Numbered from the stretch's first letter, positions 1-14,020 are shown. The stretch: DNA of 64,000 nt from Hormiphora californensis (GCA_020137815.1 CM035350.1:9130265-9194264), one strand, 5' to 3'. Translations and numbers: made by a program. The notes: generated by a model from the letters alone, not told the origin.

Positions 1-41
1 TTCAAGCACAGTTGTTATTTCTCTTTTCATCTTCTTGCACT

Positions 42-3000
42 ATGCTGTCCCTCCAGGTGATTAAATTTCCATGTTTTTTAGCCCTATAATCTTGTGTTTT
101 TGAAACCCCATGCCCACTGCTTTGTACTCATGCTGACAACCCCCTGTGTGTTCCGATCAGGCTCTGGTCCTGTTGTTGGGACTTGTCTTTGGTTGCCATG
201 GAGACATGCTCAGAAACACCTTCACTGCCAGCACTACCACGGTTGAGGCTGGTGAGGCTATTACGTTTAGGATCAGGAGTCAATTTGAACCTGGATTCCC
301 CGCTGAACTGGATGATGATGAGGTGAGCGAACTGTAATATTTAGAGGGCATTTAGGAGTAGGTTGAATCTGTGCGAAAATACCACTAAAAGTCACTCCTG
401 GATTGGAATTTGTGTCAAGTTTGCAGCGACCTATTTTTATTACCAGTAGCAAAGGACTTGGTATTCTCTGAACAACAATTTCTATTTCAGGTGACAGTTA
501 ACTTTGATGGACTTGACGGATTGAACTATGACTCGAGCCTGGTGGACAGTTATATCCAATGTAACCTCCAGGAAAACGCTATCGGTCGAACGGGAGGATT
601 TATGATCACAATCGATGGGTTTACCACCTCCCGGGAGCTAAACTGTAATGTAACCCTCAGAGCATCCAGTACCCTCTCCCCGGGATCTGATTTCACAACC
701 AAGATCTGGATGAATTGGGATCAAACCAAGGCCGAGGATAACGCCGTCAGCACGAGCCATATCTACGAAGAAGCCCTTGCCATATCGGTAGCTGATGTCA
801 AGCTAAGTCTACAACTGGATAGTGGTCTGGAGACCTTCTACACGTGTGGACCTCCTTATCTTGGTATCAATATCATCCTGGACTTCCCCAAATCGGATCT
901 TAGTGAGCTGGAGGTTGAGTTGAGGTGGCCCCTGGGCTCGACCAACCCTGACACGGAGATCCTGGCTATCTACACTAGTAATGACGAGATTGGAGATGTT
1001 GCTGAGGCTAGCGGGGTGAATGCTGGTGCTCTAACGGCCTCCCAGGAGACTGGAGATTTGACTGGCGGAGTGTTCAAGTTAACGAATATCGAGGCAACAG
1101 GTCAGAGTTCCGCTTCGTACGAGGATATCATTATCAGGACGCATCTCCAGGTCACGGACGAGTTTAACCCGTTAAACTTTGGTAGCATGGTCACGATCAC
1201 AGCAACCCTCACCCACCCTGCTTCCTCTGGTGCTACCGTCATCTCAAAGAGCTTTACGGAGAAGATCTCCTTTGAAATCCTTGGACCCCAGGTTGACCAG
1301 CGGTGGGAGTGCGACCAGTACGTCAACGGTGGGAAGACCGTCTACTGTTACGTTTGGGTCGCTAACCGTTACAACGCCACCAACCCCGCCAAGAACATCA
1401 AGCTGATAGTAGCTGATGTTAATGATGAGGTGGAGTTGAAGGAGGACGAGATTGAGATCTCGGAGGAGTGGAGTGTTGGGGGCGCAGACTCCATCCCCAC
1501 CACCCTTCACACTTCCTATACCGGGGATATTGGCACCTCGGGCATGGACATCCTCTCCTCTCTTTCAGTGGACCACCAGGTCCTCATCAAGATCCCCATT
1601 GTCATTGGAACGGCCACGGTGGGTCCCATTGACGCTGCCAAGATGACGATCAAGTACGAGAACGACTACACAGCGGACCCGTGCACCAAGGACCTGGGAG
1701 AGACTCAGCTGGACTTCATCATGATGATCCCCACCTTTCCCATGGAGGAGGATGAGCTAGAGGAGTACTTCCCCCAGAATATTGTCATCGGGGAGAACAT
1801 CACCGTGGTCTTCCCCATGCAGATCCCCCAGGGGGTTGTGGACATGAAGGTTATCCTGACTGCGGATGCTTCTGGAACAGAAAACTCGACATACGATCGA
1901 CACACGAGGGATGCACCAGATCAGACCTACTGGACGGCCCTGGAGTTGCTGAGTGTCAATGTCACCTCGGAGTATGATTTCACCCAGGAGCACAGACCTC
2001 TCTCGGATAGCGGGTGGGGCTTCACTTTCCCCGAGTTCACCAACAGTATCCACCAAACTGAGACCAACATGGATGTGGTTAACTTTGCGGTTAACTTTAG
2101 GATGAACAACATGGATTTCCTGGATGCGGGGGATATTGTCAACCTGACATGGAGTTTTGATGTCAACGAGTACACCTACACCAGGGTGTTTGCGGTTGTG
2201 GTTGGGGAACCAGACATTGGTTTCCAGTTCCAAACCTACGAGGACGGTGGCAGGATATACTGGACAGTAAACGCTGTCCAACAGCCCGGTGTGAGCCGTA
2301 GTAACGCGTATAAAGTCACCTACACAGTGCTGTTCAATGATGATATCCCCGTTGTAGATGACAGTTACACAACCGCCAACTTCTCCACCACCATGGTGGA
2401 TGGAGATACGGTGGACCGGTATCTGTGGTATACTGACGATCTCAATGTCTCCGACACCTTCCAGTTTGGATTCACCTCCTACCTGGATGATAGTGGAGAG
2501 TTGGGCGTGAGAGCGGAGTACAGTGCCCTCCCGGACAACTACGATAATCCCAGGACCTACACCACAACCTACTACTACCCAGTGGCTCTCCATCAAACCT
2601 GGAGTGCCCGGAACCTCCGTCTAATCCTCGCCGCTACCGCTTGTTTCTTCATCGGTGTCCTCTGTGCTATGCTGGTCATGTTGGTCTGCTGTAAGCGTAC
2701 CACCGTCCTGCCCCTACCCACTAAATTTGAGCTGTACTCCCGCCGGCCAGCTATCCGGCTGGAGAGCTGGATCAGGGACCGGGGTGACATGCTCCTGACT
2801 GCTGAGTTGGCTGATGATCTGGTGCAGGCCCTGACTGAACGGGACTACAAGAGCTCCCTGGTATACCTGGACAAGCTGGATATCGCCCACACGGTTGAGG
2901 TTGAGGAGGAGTTAGCCAGGCAACAGCGGCAAGTCATCATGGAGAGTGTGGGGTGGTTGATCACAGTTTCAGATCTTCAGGATGAGGGTAAATCCCTCTT

Positions 3001-4602
3001 CCAGCAGCTGGACAGGGAGTACCAGGCTGAGAGCGTGGAACTGACTGACAAGTACATTGTGGAGGAGAAGGAACTGGAGCTGGAGCTGCAGAAGAAGGCC
3101 AAGGTCGATCAGGAGAAGTTAATTGATGAACAGGATGCTGATCTCGATGGACTTGTCACAGTCCTTCAGATGGTGCCTTTCCAGGACCGAGTTGACTACA
3201 TTGACCTGATGAAGAAACAACACGACCTCCAGAGGGGTGACTTCGAGGTGGTTCTGAGGTTCCAGTTGGAAGAGGCTAGGGAGCAGCTGAGGAGGGACTA
3301 CACCATCAGGAGGAGGGTGGCCCTGAACGTTCTTATCAGGGAGTTCTTTAATAACCTAGCGGAGAAAGCTAATCTTAGTGAGGAAGTGAGGGAAGACCTG
3401 ATGAACAGGAGCAAACATTACATTGAGGTTATTGACGAGGCATTCCACGAGGAGGTCTGCAGGCAGAAGTTTGTACTGGAGGAGAGACTACTGAAACGTG
3501 AGGCTATCCTTAGGATAAAGGAAGAACGAACAAAGTACCACAACAACCTCATGTCTAGTGTGTCCAACTCAATGAAACAGACCATCAACAGGCTTATCAG
3601 GGAGTCCCTTATCAAGAGGAGTTATGGGGAGGATCTTTTGAGTCAGATCAACATTGCTTCTAACGAGAACCTGGCTACCATGATGACTGTCATGAAGAAT
3701 TATGAGGAGTCTGTGAGGGATACTGTGAGGAACAAGGCACAGGAGAAGGCTAAGAAGCAACTGAACAGCCACCTTGAGGCATACGAGATGTTCCAGCAGA
3801 AGTTCAATGCTAAGATATCCCGGAAGGAGGTGAGTCCGGCTGAGTTCCTGGAGAGGAAGATCAGGTTCCACATTGGGAGGCGGATGGAAGAAGAGCAGCT
3901 TGTGGATGAGATGGATGATCTAATTTCCCAGGAACTCGCCATGATCTGGGAACACTACACCAGTGAGAGTCTCACGAGATTCAGGGAGACACAGGATAAG
4001 ATCTTTGAGACGCTCATCAAGAAGGCCATTATTGGGGGTAGCCAGACTGAGGTGCAGAGGCAGCGGAACTTTAGGGATCAGAGCAAGTTAGAGGCTGAGA
4101 AGAATGCGGCGATTAAAATGATTGAGGATGCACTGAAACAGAGGATTAGTGAGAGTGAGGAGAGGATCTCAAGTCAAATAGAAGCAGAGAAGGTTGAGGA
4201 ATCTGCTATCAAGGAACAAGAAGCAAGGATGGTCGAGTAAGTTATTCACCTACTGCATGTACCAAGTATCAATCAATATCACAACCCTTTTAGTGGGGTA
4301 ATAACCCATTTTCACAAAACTCTTTCTAGACGAATCATCCCATTCCCTGTCTAGACGTCTCACCCCCATCTCTCCTTCTAGACGACTCACCCCATCTCCT
4401 TACCACTCAAGACCCCATGTTACCTCCATCTCCTTTTAGACGACTCACCCCATCTCCTTACCACTCAAGACCCCATGTTACCCCCTTCTCCTTGTAGACG
4501 ACTACTTGAGAACCAGCTGGTTATGGATCAGGAAACGAGGGCGAAAGTAATGCGAGAACACAAGAGGAACCTACTTGAACTGGAAGAGGGGTACGTGTAG
4601 TA

Positions 4603-4678
<76 letters not shown>

Positions 4679-6883
4679 GTCTCTCTGACGCAATATCATC
4701 GTGACTATATATCTGGTATGGCTTTGCTACAAAATATGCAAATCTATTGATGATCACATCTCTTTCGGTTCAGGATCACTTCCTTGGTCTAGATATATTA
4801 TTGCAGAGCTTGATATCTCTCTTAAGATGTCTGCAACATACAGACACTGTAATAACAAATTACAAACCCCTAACACGTACACCTCCCCATCATGCATCTA
4901 ACACGTACCTACATCTCCCCATCTACAGGTTGACAGTTCAGAAACTACGATACAAGCAAAAGAAGATGACCCTCCAGCTGGAGAGGGTGAAAGAGAGGCT
5001 GTGTAAGATAAATAGTGCACAGGACAAGGAACGAGATATGTACAAGGCGGGCGATGGGAGGACTGACGAGACGATACAGTCTATCCTCATCAGACACCAG
5101 GATGATAGGACCGCCCTGATCAGATCTGAACAGGTTCTAACGATCAACGAGGTATATATCTTGGCAACCAGCCAACAACACTGGACCATGATGTGATAGT
5201 TTCATACATTACTTGCAGCCCCAGCAGGGTTATATCGCACTGGCTGGGTATTGGCTGTTACTGCCCACTAAATCTTTACTTTCTAGGTGGAGGCAATACA
5301 TGACGAGATATTGGAGGAGAAATCATTAGTCCTGTCAGACCAGAAACGCCGTCTTGCATCAATGTTGGCTTGTCTCCAAGTGGAGAAGAGTAGGGAGGTG
5401 GCAACGTTGAGGGGACAACTCAACTCGCTCACAAAAGTAGAGGTATAACAATTAGTGACGTTTTACACAGTCATTTTACCGGGATGCTTGGGGGAAGGGT
5501 TTTGCCCGGTAAATCGGGGCCAAATACTACATCGGGGGAATTGTATCCTCTCGGTAAATCGGGGTCAAATACTAGGCAAGGTAGGATATAGTTCACTCGC
5601 GAGCACTCAGAGTGTCGGAGCTATCACATTAATAACGAAAGTCGCGGTTGTCCGTTAGGTTTCCAACCCGACATTCCCAGAATGATAAGGCTAGGTAGAG
5701 GTAACTTTGTTACCAAGCAGCTCAAGGTAAACCTTGCACAGTAGCCAATGATAGGAGAGCATCACGGGGTTGAGGCCTCTACGAAGAAGAAGAAGATAGG
5801 AGAGCATTAAAAAAGGCTTCTAAGATGGGCCTAGGATAATGATATTATTATCGAACGATAGTTAGGTATGCGCTTGGATTGGAATATGCACATAGGAAAA
5901 ATACCATACCCTACTCCCCTCTCCAGTTGAATCTGATTGACGACTTGACCAACAGAAAAGTGATGAAGGAGGAGGACGTGAAAACGATGATTGACACTCA
6001 CATTGAGGTAAGTGAGAGAGAGAGAGATAGATGGGAGATCGCTGATTGTTATTATGCATGGAGAGCAAATACTAGAACCGAAACTTTCCTTTACCTCTCC
6101 CTCACTGACTCCCTCACTCTCACTCCCAGCCCCTTACTCCCCTCCCATACTCACTCCCTCCCTTCATCAGAACATAGAGGGCCAGATTGTGAGCCTGAAC
6201 GAGCAGAAGGATCGACAGAAGGGGACCCTAGTAAAGAGGATGGATGAGAAACTAAGGGCACATGAGGAGGAACTAATCGCACGACATCAGGTACACAACC
6301 ATGGCAGGCCTATATATAGTATTAGTTGAGCTGCAAGGACAAATTCTCAACTGGAGTGTGACGTGACTTGCTTGGGGATCTCCCACGCACTGCAAAGTGC
6401 AAAGGGCTGTGAATCCGTCACTAAGTGGCGTATTAAGGATAAGGTTTCAAGTATTCCAACAACAATAAAGGCACTACAACATTGAATTGTTCATATACTG
6501 TCAGTGTCAGGCGACCCAAAACTTGGTTATGAAATCACCCTCTCCAAAATATGTTCATATTAATTGTAAGTTCTGAGAGGCATGTTTTCCTGGAAAGCTT
6601 GGAAAACAAGATAAAATTTAGTCGGGATGACACTTTCCCACGACATATTTACTTTCTGCCTTTTTTACTGCAGAGTTCTAGCCCAACACCCATGCTAATA
6701 AACAGCAGTCTGTTTCTACTTACCTCCTCCCCATTCTAACTTACCCTCTCCCTCATTGTTAGCAACAAGCAGAGGAGATAACTGAAAAATCGGAAAAATC
6801 CCCCGCATACATGTACAAGAAAATGCTGTTACTGCAAAAACACAAAAACGAGAGGAAGCAACTGAGGTTTGTCATTAGCTTTC

Positions 6884-6964
<81 letters not shown>

Positions 6965-9900
6965 CTATCTCTCTCACTATCTTCGTCTATAACTCACTGA
7001 CCACTCACTTTGTCGACCAAGCCGGATTAGAACATTGTGATATCGGATTGGGTGAGAAAGGCAGGGGACAGAGGGGATGAGGGAGAAAGAGAGAGAAAGG
7101 GAAGTGATAGGGAAGAAGAACACGTTAGGGAAGAAGAACACGTTGATGGGTATCATTTTCTTAGTTACAGTCACTGATCTCTTTTTCGCCACAAGGTGTA
7201 CCGATACAGAATACTTTGGATAGGCCACGCTTGCACTTTGTCGGTCGCTTTTATTCACGTTCCATTCTTGCCTTGCTAGACCCTGTTTGAACAGAACAAC
7301 CTTTCAAGCCACAATCACGTTGATTCAGGCCATAATCACGTTCCAATCCGGCCATAATCTAGTTCCATTCCGGCCATATTGTGAGTACAGTCGGACCCCG
7401 ATTTAGTGGCCCCCGATTTAGTGGCAGGATTTTCCCCCCGATATAGGAAATTAACATTATTTGACCCCGATTTAGTGGCACTCCGATTTAGTGGCAGGAT
7501 TCCCCCCCCCCCCCCCAAGGATGCCACTAAATCGGGGTCCGACTGTATAATGTCTTAGAATAAAGATCACAGCATTATTACCATAACTAGTACTATCACG
7601 TACTATACAGCAACTTGTACTTGACTTGCTATCTCCTTTATATAAAAGAGATAGTATCAACAATACAAATCACTACTTTACACTGCTTTCTGGCACACGC
7701 GGCTGGGGGGAGGTGGTGGTCACCTTTGCGCTTGCCAGCGCAGTGATATATATAATACACCTCCATCCTCCATGGTCCAATTATCATTCTGGGAAGTCAT
7801 CCCCATACCCAGAAAACGACCGAGAGTTTGATAATTTTCTACCCATAATATACCTTCATCTTATACAGGGACAACATTCGAATTGAGAGTGAGCAGAGTG
7901 TTGAGGAGCTCGAGAGGAAGTTTGAGCTGAACAGACTGAAGGTGATCAAGAAGAAGGAGCTGATGTTCATCTCCCTGTTGGTGTCCAAGGCTGACTTTGA
8001 TAAGGATGAATTGTCTGATGTGTTCAAGGCCATGTTTGTTACCAGGTAATTAGTTAATTAGTTAGGCTGTTAATTAGTTAATTAGTTAATTAGTTAGGCT
8101 GTTAATTAGTTAATTAGTTAATAAGTTACAGTTTATTGAAAGGCATCTTGTCAATTTCCTTCTGTAATATTCTCCTGATATGAGAATAACTTTCGAATAT
8201 TGGAGGTTAGTTAATTAGTTAATTAGTTAGGCTGTTAATTAGTTAATAAGTTAGGCTGTTAATTAGTTAGGCAGTTAATTAGTTAGGCTGTTAATTAGTT
8301 AGTTAGTTAGGCTGTTAATAAGTTAGGCTGTTAATAAAAATGATTAGTTAAATAGTTAGGCCATTAATAACTATAATTACATAGTTAATTTGGTTGCCTG
8401 TGTAATTAACTATAATTAGTTGAATTAACTACAGTTTATTGAAAGGCATCTTGTCAATTTCCTTCTGTAATATTCTCCTGATATGAGAATAACTTTCGAA
8501 TATTGGAGCGTTAGATCATACCAAATACTTTACAGGTCAAAAGATGAACTGGACACTCTTCTGGAGAATGCTAAATACCTGACTGATGAACAGAAAGAGA
8601 AGAGGGGACCCATCTCTATCCTGAGCAAGGCTAAGGAGGAACTTGTCAAGCGACAGAGCTCACAGAGGTATTAACGAGTTAAACTACTGCACGGAGAAAC
8701 ATTAGTGAGGAATGAATTTTCTGAGACAGCAGCAATTACATCTGTTTAGTATAAATATGCACGCATGTAGGGGAAGGGGGGCAGGGTACGCCATGGCCCC
8801 AGTACTTTTCAGGAAATGGCCCCGGTACTTTTCATGATTTGACAACGACTTTTTGGCCTAATAACCGAAAATTTTCTTGGGCTCCGCTGTCGCATCGCCC
8901 GATCTATTCAAATTTTCAATAGAAAAGTCAATGTACCGTGTGCGGCAAAAAAAAGCCCCCCCCTATGTTGAGTTATGGTTTTAGAGCGGAGATCATTTTA
9001 CAGTGGAAAGAGAGAAAGGGTGTGAAGAGTGTGAAGATATTTGACAGTGTATAGAGAGAGTGTCACATTGCATGTATGTGTGGCATGTGCATGTTGTTAA
9101 GGGTGCAGAGCACCCTCCTAGAGGATCAAGACAGAGGATCATGTTACCCTATGAAGAGGATCTCAACAGAGGATCACAACCCAGTAGCAGTAGTAATGAA
9201 TATAGAAGCAACTCAATCCCCACGTCAAGAAGACGCATGCTCGCAGCAGGAGTCTTGTCACCTCGAAGTCAGATCTACAATCTAAGATGCAGCGCTGAAG
9301 CAGTCACGTCATCATCAATCTCCACATCAAGATATAATTGTTTACAAGACGTGCTAGTTGCAGACACAACACCGAGGACTTGTTTGGACATCAAAGAAGA
9401 TGTTATGACTGCAGACCAAGCTACGAGGAAGTATAAAGGAGGAAGAGGAAGGATTGAGGGGGAGCGACAACCAGCGCACTATCAAGAGACTACTACCTAC
9501 TACCTATTGTAGTTTATCTATTTACAGTTTTTATCTCTTGTGTTTCTCCAGTCTTCATTCAGTCCAGATCCTTGCACAACAAGGATCGAGATATAGTTCT
9601 GCTATTAGCGAGAGTTCCTGATACTACGGACGGTTACAGTACGGTTCGGTTATACAGTACGGTTACGCGGTACGGTTACACAGTACGGTTGCACGTGTGT
9701 TTTGCAGGGTCATTCATTCAGACACAGTATATTCACTTTAACACCTAGACCACCATAGTTGCCGATGTGGTGGAGAGCTGTAACTTGGCAGGGTTGCTCC
9801 ACTATGTCTATCTTGATCCTGACAGAAAAATCAGAGCTCTAGCTCAAAATTCATTTTTTTGATAGGAATGAACATTGTCATTCATTCCAAGAAAAAAATA

Positions 9901-10815
9901 TTTTCGGTCCAGAATTCAAGCAATTATCTTTGGCCATCGATTAGCTTTCCAATGTGACCAAGATCATCTAAATTGGGCAACCACAAGAGACACAGTGTCA
10001 TGTTTCTTAAAGTTAGTCAGGTCATGTGATCTTCACCGAATCGTTGATTATCCGGGATTGCTAATCGTGCCAATGGGCAGAGGAATCTCGTATCACGGCC
10101 GCTAATGAGGTATGTGTACCAATACAGGGTAATGTGATTCGAGGAAAGAGGACATTTATCAAAGAGCTACAGATCTCATGACCAATCAGCATCGTCATCC
10201 CTCATTAGTAGCCGTGATACGTGATTCTCTACCACTTAGACCGATTCGTAATACTGAACACTCAACGATTCGGTGAAGATCACATGACCTGATTAAATTT
10301 AAGAAAGATGACACTGTGTCTCTTGTGGTTGCCCAATTTAGATGATCTTGGTCACATTGGAAAGCTAATCGATGGCCAAAGATAATTGCTTGAATTCTGG
10401 ACCGAAAATATTTTTTCCTTGGAATGAATGACAATGTTCATTCCTATCAAAAAAATGAATTTTGAGCTAGAGCTCTGATTTTTCTGTCAGGATCAAGATA
10501 GACATAGTGGAGCAACCCTGCCAAGTTACAGCTCTCCACCACATCGGCAACTATGGTGGTCTAGGGGGGGGGGGGCTTTTTTTTGCCGCACACGGTATAT
10601 CATATCACGTGACCAAAAAAATTTGGCCCCACCACTTTCAAAACTTCCCCTACATGCCTGTAAATATGAAATACACCCCTAACAACCCGCCCTAAAACAC
10701 ATTTCATTTCAGATTCCAACTAAGCGCCAAGAAGTCAAGTCTGATGAAACCAAAGATCCGACCTCGCCGCTCAAAGGACGCCTCCCAGTTCTTCCCCGTT
10801 CCATTAGGACGGTAG
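42..10815 (+). CDS. EVC2/limbin-like single-pass membrane protein with long coiled-coil tail, 12 exons, 1703 aa
   Basis: Exons 42-56, 161-322, 491-4236, 4498-4590, 4929-5151, 5287-5442, 5927-6007, 6171-6290, 6763-6866, 7869-8045, 8536-8667 and 10713-10815 join in phase at GT/AG sites and sum to 5112 nt. The five-codon first exon plus exon 2 make a classic signal peptide (MLSLQALVLLLGLVFG), which supports ATG 42. A ~740-residue ectodomain with many Asn-glycosylation-type sites is followed by one membrane segment (about residues 768-793, LILAATACFFIGVLCAMLVM) and a ~910-residue charged, heptad-rich cytoplasmic region. This layout is that of the EVC2/limbin family, which with EVC tethers Smoothened signalling at the cilium base. 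Family assignment is inferred from architecture. The protein is longer than human EVC2 (about 1300 aa), mainly in the ectodomain. Another large type I coiled-coil receptor is possible. Most introns carry microsatellites, and the last holds a foldback element. Confidence 0.6.
4321..4497. repeat. ~60-bp tandem repeat in intron 3 of the EVC2-like gene
   Basis: Units starting TAGACGACTCACCCCATCTC repeat with short and long spacings and run right up to the 3' splice site at 4496-4497, so the polypyrimidine tract of exon 4 is itself part of the repeat. Confidence 0.75.
4603..4674. repeat. (CT)n microsatellite, intron 4 of the EVC2-like gene
   Basis: A near-pure run of alternating C and T starts about 10 bases after the exon-4 donor (GTACGT at 4591). 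Confidence 0.95.
5463..5590. mobile_element. Degenerate relative of the CAGTCGGACCCCGAT MITE family
   Basis: It carries the internal modules seen in the 28423 copy (CCGGGATGCTTGGGGGAAGG, CCCGGTAAATCGGGGCCAAA), the second repeated once more downstream. Clear terminal repeats are absent. It lies in intron 6 of the EVC2-like gene. Confidence 0.5.
6884..6966. repeat. (CT)n microsatellite, intron 9 of the EVC2-like gene
   Basis: CT dinucleotide run with a few interruptions. The Ser/Leu open frame across it is a product of the repeat. Confidence 0.95.
7388..7545. mobile_element. pogo/Tigger-like MITE copy, 158 bp
   Basis: Terminal inverted repeats CAGTCGGACCCCGATTTA and TAAATCGGGGTCCGACTG are flanked by TA on both sides (7386-7387, 7546-7547). 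The inside is made of repeated CCCGATTTAGTGGC modules in both orientations around GATATAGGAAATTAACATTA. TA duplication and a CAGT start fit the pogo/Tigger branch of Tc1/mariner elements. No transposase is encoded, so it would depend on one in trans. Confidence 0.8.
8041..8410. repeat. TTAGTTAATTAGTTAGGCTG-type repeats with an embedded direct duplication
   Basis: Intron 10 of the EVC2-like gene starts at 8046 with irregular TTAGTTAATTAGTTAGGCTG repeats. A ~75-bp block (about 8130-8205, containing AAAGGCATCTTGTCAATTTC) is repeated almost exactly at about 8420-8506, just before exon 11, so the repeat tract sits between two copies of a direct repeat. Confidence 0.75.
8751..10672. mobile_element. 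Foldback element A, ~1.9 kb, in the last intron of the EVC2-like gene
   Basis: The outer ends match in inverted orientation (GCATGTAGGGGAAG near 8763; CTTCCCCTACATGC near 10643), as do ACCGTGTGCGGCAAAAAAAA (about 8935) and its complement (about 10578). A long inner pair, about 9746-10100 and 10195-10562, matches almost base for base around a ~95-base loop. The left arm is interrupted at about 8966-9745 by unpaired sequence containing GGTTACACAGTACGGTT-type repeats. No transposase is visible. The 150-codon frame at 9060-9512 has no recognisable domain. Confidence 0.75.
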
Positions 10816-11273
10816 CTCAAGAAGCAATGGTACAGCGTCTGAGTAGCAGGGGATCGACCCCTAGGGCACCCTAGCACCCCTGGACAGCAAATTTAGAGAA
10901 ACTGTGTCCGAATGATAATAATGTGTATAATTTATAATTGCCTTCTGTAAGAGCTTTGTTTGAAGTGTAAAATTAATTACAAAAACCCAAAATAATCGAT
11001 CATCCATTTCACTGTCCGGCTCCTCGCACAATGACGTAGGGCGCCTTGTCAGCACACCACCAAAACCACACTGCACCTCTCGCGCGCTCTCTCTCTCTAT
11101 CACGCACCATCAGTATCACGTGACCAAACTAGGGGGGAGGTGCGTGTGTGTGTGTGCTTGGTATTTGCAGTCCCCCCGATCACTTCCATTAGTTCTTATC
11201 TCTGTTTCGCGTTCTCTCTCGTTCGTTGTGTTGCAGCTGTTCTGTGTTAAGTGTTGAGTTAATTTATTGAATC
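10816..11273. other. Intergenic region between the EVC2-like gene and the Boule-like gene
   Basis: 458 bases holding the 3' flank of the EVC2-like gene and the likely promoter and 5' UTR of the Boule-like gene. A short GA/CT tract is at about 11083-11098 and a (GT)n tract at about 11144. No further coding exon seen. Confidence 0.7.
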
Positions 11274-13944
11274 ATGCACTACGAAGATGTAAGTACAGTC
11301 GGACCCCGATTTAGTGGCACCCCGATTTAGTGGCACCCCGATTTAGTGGCAGGATTTTTTCCACGATATAGGAAATTAACATTATTTGAACCCGATTTAG
11401 TGACACCCCGATTTAGGGGCAGGATTATTTTCCCCCGAGGATGCCACTAAATCGGGGTCCGACTGTAATAACTAAATTATTTGATCATCCTGTAGCAGGG
11501 GCGGCTCGCGACCGGAGGTCGCGAGTCGTCCAGGGTGTCCGGGGCCAGGGGCGGCAGCCTCGGTCAGGGGGTATGGGGGGTGAAACCCCCCATCGCAGGG
11601 TCCAGGGGCGCAGCCCCCGCAAGCAGGGTCCAGGGGCTGCAAGCCCCGGTGGGGGTCAAGGGGCGAAGCCCCCTGGAAAATTTGGGCAATTTTGTCAATC
11701 TGAGACAGTTTTAGACCCTAAAACGCAATTATCAAACTGTTCCATCAAGCTGATCGAGTATTCTCTGTGTTAAATATGTGAAGAATTGATAAATAAGAAA
11801 GCAGGAAAAAACCGCATCGAAAAATATTAAGTTTTGGCGAAGTTATGTTCTGTAGTCTGTACACATAAATAGTGAGTCAATCACTTCTTTTTGTGAGCGA
11901 TTCGGGACAAGAGACGAATCGCTAGTAAAACTGAGAAATTGCTCCTCTCAATTAATTGGATAATCCACCACTAACATATTAGTGCGATGACACCCACAAC
12001 ACCCCCTCCACATGACACCCGCCTCCACAGTATCTCACTGCACCGATCTGACCACACGGCGTCGTTATGAGCTCGAATAAAAACCCAAAACGGCGCCGCC
12101 AGACAGAAACCATTCATCCACCCACCCCAACATCACCCCTCTCTCTCTCACCCACAACAACATCACCCCTCTCTCTCTCACCCACAACAACATCACCCCT
12201 CTCTCACCCACAACAACATCACCCCTCTCTCTCTCTCTCACCCACAACAACATCACCTCTCTCTCACCCACAACAACATCACCCCTCTCTCCCACCCACA
12301 ACAACATCACCCCTCTCTCTCACCCACAACAACATCACCCCTCTCTCCCACCCATAACAACATCACCCCTCTCTCTCACCCACCCCAATATCACCCCTCT
12401 CTCTCACCCACAACAACATCACCCCTCTCTCCCACCCCTCTCTCTCTCCCACAACAACATCACCCCTCTCTCTCACCCACAACAACATCACCACTCTCTC
12501 TCTCACCCACAACAACATCACCCCTCTCTCTCACACACAACAACATCACCCCTCTCTCTCTCCCAGGTATCTGGTGGTCAGGCGGTGCCGGCTGTAGCTC
12601 CTGTGATACAGGGTGGAGTACAGGGTGTTCAGGGTGTCCCTACAGCAGCAGGACCCAATTCACCTGGCGGTGGGGCGGCCGCTAAAGACGACAAAACAGC
12701 AGCTATACTTTATATGGAGAGAATATTTATTGGCAACCTAGATTCTAACGTGAGTAGAATTCTGAATTAGAAACTAGAAATTAACAAATTTAAACGAGTA
12801 GTCTTGACCACCAGCACCCCCTAACAAACTAATAAATTAAGTAGCTTATCAATAGTTAGTGAATTGAGTTGAAGAGTAGCTAAAGTTTATAAAAATATGG
12901 GCCGGTGCCCTACAAGAGATTGACACATTCCTTTCGTATCTCAGTTCATAAGGTGATAGTCTGCGATTCAATTCATTGCCACATGATCTGCTATAGAATG
13001 CTAGACCGATAGGGGGCGGTCAGTTAGACGGACTATAATTCAACTATATCTCATTGCTATTCGTCTTCTCTGGAATTTACTGTCAAGGCATTCTCTTTTC
13101 TCTTGTGTTTAGTCCTGAATAGTTTTAATATATTATAGGACAGCCTAATATTCCATAGTGCCATGATAACAGAAGATCTGGAATCTCCATGGCCTCTTGA
13201 CCCATTCCAGGTTCTTAGTCCAACCCATACAAGCATTGTTAGTTTTGTTGGGGGCACGGGGAAACGGGGTCAAGCAAGGCAACGTATTCCAAAACTCACT
13301 TCCCACCCAACGCCCCTCCTACTCCCCAAGTGACCCATGTTCCCTGTTTCAGAGGCTTGCTATATCTCCCCCTACTCCCTGCCCCTACTCACCCCTGCCC
13401 CTACCCCCTGTTTCAGACCACATCAGAGCAGCTGACACCGCTGTTTCAACAGTTTGGCCCTTGTGAGGTGAAGGTGATTCGGGACAAGAATAGTGGCATC
13501 AGTAAAGGGTAGGTGAACATTTAGACTGCAGTAGGACCCAGTTTGTTATGTTTGTTTTGTTTTAATCCGTGGAGCAGTGAGAGAGTGGTTAACCGGGGGG
13601 GGGGGGGGGGGGTACTGTTAAAGGTCCGGTAGCATCCTGTCTGGCGCCGCGACCCATCTGAGCGCACTGAGAATCAAATGGGGTATATGGCGCCGCCATA
13701 CAGGTAGCATCTGATTAACGGGGTTGAAACTTTCAATGGAAGTGGCCGGGTGTTTGAATTTGGATTTTGGCTGTTAAATCGGCTAACTGGCTGTGAATTA
13801 TTCCCCTATTTCAAGACTCGCGGCATTCTGGCAAGTTTAGCCCCGCACCTCACTTTTCAGAACCCTGTCAAGGGAGATTTCACTTCCAAAATTTCACTGC
13901 CCCCTCCTCACCAAGTTGAGTTGGCTGTAAATCGTGCAATCATA

Positions 13945-14020
<76 letters not shown>

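Noticed and set aside
1757-2596. 279-codon open frame on the minus strand
   Set aside because: It is the shadow of the EVC2-like exon 3, which has the signal peptide, membrane segment and spliced continuation.
9060-9512. 150-codon open frame in the last intron of the EVC2-like gene
   Set aside because: Lies in the unpaired part of foldback element A; no domain, no splice support, low-complexity composition.
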